Positions 61,747 through 64,000 of a stretch of 64,000 bases of DNA are shown piece by piece. Source of the stretch: Ruegeria sp. SCSIO 43209. GTDB taxonomy: Bacteria; Pseudomonadota; Alphaproteobacteria; Rhodobacterales; Rhodobacteraceae. A model generated the notes under the pieces. That model did not search any database. It worked only from the letters and a program-made list of their open reading frames with translations, and was not told where the DNA came from. The translations under genes were made by a program, and so were the position numbers. The DNA lies in NCBI RefSeq assembly GCF_019904295.1, contig NZ_CP065364.1:1-64000 (forward strand), given 5' to 3'. The stretch's first letter is position 1. Each line of letters opens with the position of its first letter.

Positions 61747-63702
61747 ATGTGCGGTATCACCGGTTTTCTCTGGCCTCCGGGTCGCCCTCAGGTACAGGAC
61801 GCTCCGACCTGCGTTCAGGCGATGATGAGTGCCATTGCTCATCGCGGTCCTGACAGCCAGGGCCATTGGGTCGATGAGGAGGTAGGCGTTGCCCTGGGCC
61901 ATCTGCGACTGGCCATCGTCGATCTGTCACCTGCGGGACACCAACCGATGGTGTCGTCAACCGGGCGTTACCAACTGGTCTACAATGGCGAGATCTACAA
62001 CCACCGAGCCCTGCGAACCGAATTGGAAGACACAGGTAAGGCGCCGGAATGGCGCGGTACATCCGATACCGAAGTCATGCTGCGTGGCTTCGAGGTCTGG
62101 GGGTTCGAAGAAACGATCCGGCGTACCCAAGGCATGTTTGCCATCGCGCTGTGGGACCGCGAGGAGAGGAAGCTTCTGCTGGCGCGCGACCGTTTGGGGG
62201 AAAAACCGCTTTACTATGGCTGGCAGGGCACTGGAAAAGACGCACTATTCCTCTTCGGGTCAGAACTCAAAGCACTGCGCACGCATCCCGCGTTCCGCGC
62301 CGAAGTGCGCCGCGACGCGCTGGTGGCGATGCTGCGCCACGGTCATGTCCCCGAAGACCTGACGATCTATGAAGGGCTGATGAAGCTGCGTCCGGGCGAG
62401 ATGGCCGAAGTCTCGCTGACAGCCCCCGGCTTCGCCCGCAAGTTTTACTGGAACGGGGGTGCCATTGCTGCCGCTCCCCGCGGCCCGGTGCCAACTGATG
62501 CTGAGGCCATCAACCAGCTTGAAGCACTCCTGCTGGATGCTGTCGGCAACGAGATGATGTCAGACGTGCCGCTTGGAGCCTTCTTGTCGGGCGGCATCGA
62601 CAGTTCGACCATCGTGGCGCTGATGCAGCACCTATCAAACAAGCCGGTACATACCTTTTCCATCGGTTTCCACGAAGCCCGCTATAATGAGGCCGTATTC
62701 GCCGCCGATGTGGCGAAACATCTAGGCACGCACCACACAGAACTTTATGTAGGCGACACAGACCTGCGCGACGTGATCCCTCGATTGCCTACTATCTATG
62801 ACGAACCTTTCGCCGACAGTTCTCAAATTCCGACGTTCCTAATTGCCGAACTGGCGCGCCAACACGTTACGGTGGCGCTTTCTGGCGACGGTGGAGATGA
62901 GCTTTTCGGCGGTTACGACCGCTATCAGCAAGGCGCGGCGCTGCTCGGAAAGCTGGCATTGATGCCCTCCCAATTACGTCGTCTTGGGGCGGGGGCCGTT
63001 CGCGCTCTCCCCGCAACGCTTCTGAACCAGTTGATCGAGCCCATCCGCGCAACTCCGCAAGGCAAGGAACCCAACGGTCAGCGTCTGCATCGCTTGGCCA
63101 ATTATGCCGCGAGCCACAACGTAGATGAACTGCACCGCAAGATGGTATCGGTTTGGCGCTTCCCAGAGGCCGCAGTCATTGGCGGTTCCAACCCGCCTTC
63201 GATCCTGGCTGATCATCTCCCTCCGCGTGGCGATCTGGGTGTGATCGAACGGATGATGCAGTTGGATATGTTGGCCTATATGCCTGACGACATCCTGACC
63301 AAGGTCGATCGGGCGACCATGGCTGTGGCACTGGAAAGCCGCGCGCCCCTGCTCGATCATCGAGTGGCCGAGTTTGCCTGGGGGCTGCCCCTTCACATGA
63401 AGGTCCGCGGCGGCCAATCGAAATGGCTGCTCAGACAGGTGCTCCACCGATACGTCCCCCGAGAATTGATCGAGCGCCCGAAGATGGGTTTCGAAGTTCC
63501 CATCGGCCTATGGTTGCGCGGAGGGCTCAAGGACTGGGCCGCTGCCCTGCTGGCCCCCGAGCGCTTGGCCCGAGAAGGATACCTGGACCCCGTCCTGGTC
63601 GGGCAGCTTTGGTCCCAACACCAAGCTGGGACCCACAATTGGGGTCATCAGCTGTGGAATGTGCTGATGTTCCAGAGCTGGCTGGAGATGTATGCGGACT
63701 AA
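61747..63702 (+). CDS. asnB: Asparagine synthase (glutamine-hydrolysing)-type amidotransferase
   Basis: A 651-residue AsnB-family enzyme. Cys2 (MCGITGF) is the glutaminase nucleophile; AHRGPDSQG near residue 32 and YNGEIYNHRALR near 79 complete that domain. The ATP-pyrophosphatase loop LSGGIDSST is near residue 280, with SGDGGDELFGGYDRY near 379. Members in exopolysaccharide loci often amidate sugar carboxyls or surface components rather than make asparagine. The start is the ATG at 61747 since Cys must follow Met. Its stop overlaps that of the convergent gene at the right edge. Confidence 0.88.
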   Translation: MCGITGFLWPPGRPQVQDAPTCVQAMMSAIAHRGPDSQGHWVDEEVGVALGHLRLAIVDLSPAGHQPMVSSTGRYQLVYNGEIYNHRALRTELEDTGKAPEWRGTSDTEVMLRGFEVWGFEETIRRTQGMFAIALWDREERKLLLARDRLGEKPLYYGWQGTGKDALFLFGSELKALRTHPAFRAEVRRDALVAMLRHGHVPEDLTIYEGLMKLRPGEMAEVSLTAPGFARKFYWNGGAIAAAPRGPVPTDAEAINQLEALLLDAVGNEMMSDVPLGAFLSGGIDSSTIVALMQHLSNKPVHTFSIGFHEARYNEAVFAADVAKHLGTHHTELYVGDTDLRDVIPRLPTIYDEPFADSSQIPTFLIAELARQHVTVALSGDGGDELFGGYDRYQQGAALLGKLALMPSQLRRLGAGAVRALPATLLNQLIEPIRATPQGKEPNGQRLHRLANYAASHNVDELHRKMVSVWRFPEAAVIGGSNPPSILADHLPPRGDLGVIERMMQLDMLAYMPDDILTKVDRATMAVALESRAPLLDHRVAEFAWGLPLHMKVRGGQSKWLLRQVLHRYVPRELIERPKMGFEVPIGLWLRGGLKDWAAALLAPERLAREGYLDPVLVGQLWSQHQAGTHNWGHQLWNVLMFQSWLEMYAD

Positions 63703-64000
63703 GTTGAGCTGAGCGACCACGCCCGGGCTTTTGCGGCCTCCTGCTCTGCAATCGCCCGAGCTTTGCCTTTGAACAACGCCCGACGCTGATAGGCCCGAAT
63801 GAAAGCGCGCAGCTCGGGGTCATCGAGCTGCTTTTCCCCCCGAAACCAGGCCCCCAGATAACCCCGCACTGTGGCTAACCCGCCCAGCACATATGGCCTG
63901 TCGGTCATCCGAAAGATTGCCGTCGCCAAAAAGAAAAGCGGGTCGGACCCCATGAAATACTGCCCGAACCCGTGGCGGCGGCGACCGGTATAGATTGAGG
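63699..64000 (-). CDS. C-terminal part of a glycosyltransferase-like protein (runs off the window)
   Basis: The frame is open to the right edge, so the gene is cut and starts beyond 64000. The visible roughly 100 residues read RRRHGFGQYFMGSDPLFFLA, then TAIFRMTDRPYVLGGLATVR and GYLGAWFRGEKQLDDPELR. This C-terminal pattern is known from GT2 enzymes of exopolysaccharide loci, where the catalytic domain comes first. The start at 63953 is only an internal Met. Identification rests on the tail alone. Confidence 0.6.
   Translation of the reverse strand, partial: SIYTGRRRHGFGQYFMGSDPLFFLATAIFRMTDRPYVLGGLATVRGYLGAWFRGEKQLDDPELRAFIRAYQRRALFKGKARAIAEQEAAKARAWSLSST

Noticed and set aside
1..64000. tRNA, rRNA, riboswitch or replication-initiator gene
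   Set aside because: None was recognisable by eye on either strand. A tRNA or covariance-model search would be needed to exclude short RNAs fully.

Overview
The window reads as part of an extrachromosomal replicon (or plasmid-derived island) of a Roseobacter-group alphaproteobacterium. At the left edge it carries a ParA/ParB partition pair. It also encodes a VPLPTG-type C-terminal sorting tail of the kind seen in Rhodobacteraceae, and almost everything else is surface-polysaccharide biosynthesis, as on the known roseobacter exopolysaccharide/biofilm plasmids. No replication initiator, rRNA, tRNA or CRISPR array was found. The organism assignment is inference from gene style, not from a marker gene.

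Layout. 0.2-2.8 kb: parAB and candidate centromere palindromes. 3.0-8.0 kb: a WecE-like sugar aminotransferase, a polyprenyl-phosphate GT2, a GtrA-family protein, a hexapeptide acyltransferase and a GT-C-like membrane protein. 8.7-13.8 kb: a very large secreted-type protein with four almost identical PA14-like repeats and a beta-helix region, broken by single-base indels inside the repeat array. 13.9-23.1 kb: two membrane acyltransferases, a GT61, a divergent DegT-family enzyme, an AftB-like GT-C and a GT4. 23.8-36.3 kb: a compact assembly-line cluster. It has a PKS (KS-AT-KR-DH-ACP-TE), a GT2, an NRPS (formyltransferase, condensation remnant, A domain interrupted by a luciferase-like monooxygenase, PCP) and a decayed 4'-phosphopantetheinyl transferase. 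36.5-43.5 kb: an IS200-type remnant, an ExoY-like initiating sugar transferase, a CTERM-tailed exported protein, and a four-gene operon (HAD-UbiA fusion, GtrA, DprE1-like, DprE2-like) matching the decaprenyl-phosphoryl-arabinose pathway of mycobacteria. 43.6-64 kb: more glycosyltransferases, an acyltransferase, a NodB-type deacetylase, a second GT-C, a cassette of methyltransferase, GDPD-like, HAD, nucleotidyltransferase, cupin and second nucleotidyltransferase genes, a WavE-family protein, a flippase, an O-antigen ligase/polymerase-like protein, a PKD/beta-helix protein, an AsnB and the tail of another glycosyltransferase.

How it fits together (inference). ExoY starts a repeat unit on undecaprenyl phosphate and the soluble GT2/GT4/GT61 enzymes extend it. 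The flippase and the ligase/polymerase-like protein export and polymerise it. GT-C enzymes add residues from polyprenyl-phosphate donors, one of which is plausibly polyprenyl-phosphoryl-D-arabinofuranose made by the 39.6-43.5 kb operon. Acyltransferases and the deacetylase modify the chain, and the beta-helix/PA14 proteins act on it outside. The PKS/NRPS line would make a small N-formylated, once-extended amino acid released by the PKS thioesterase. Whether it decorates the polysaccharide or is a separate metabolite cannot be told from the sequence.

The genes come in modules of differing base composition, separated by gene-poor stretches that contain transposase remnants, so the locus looks assembled piecewise.
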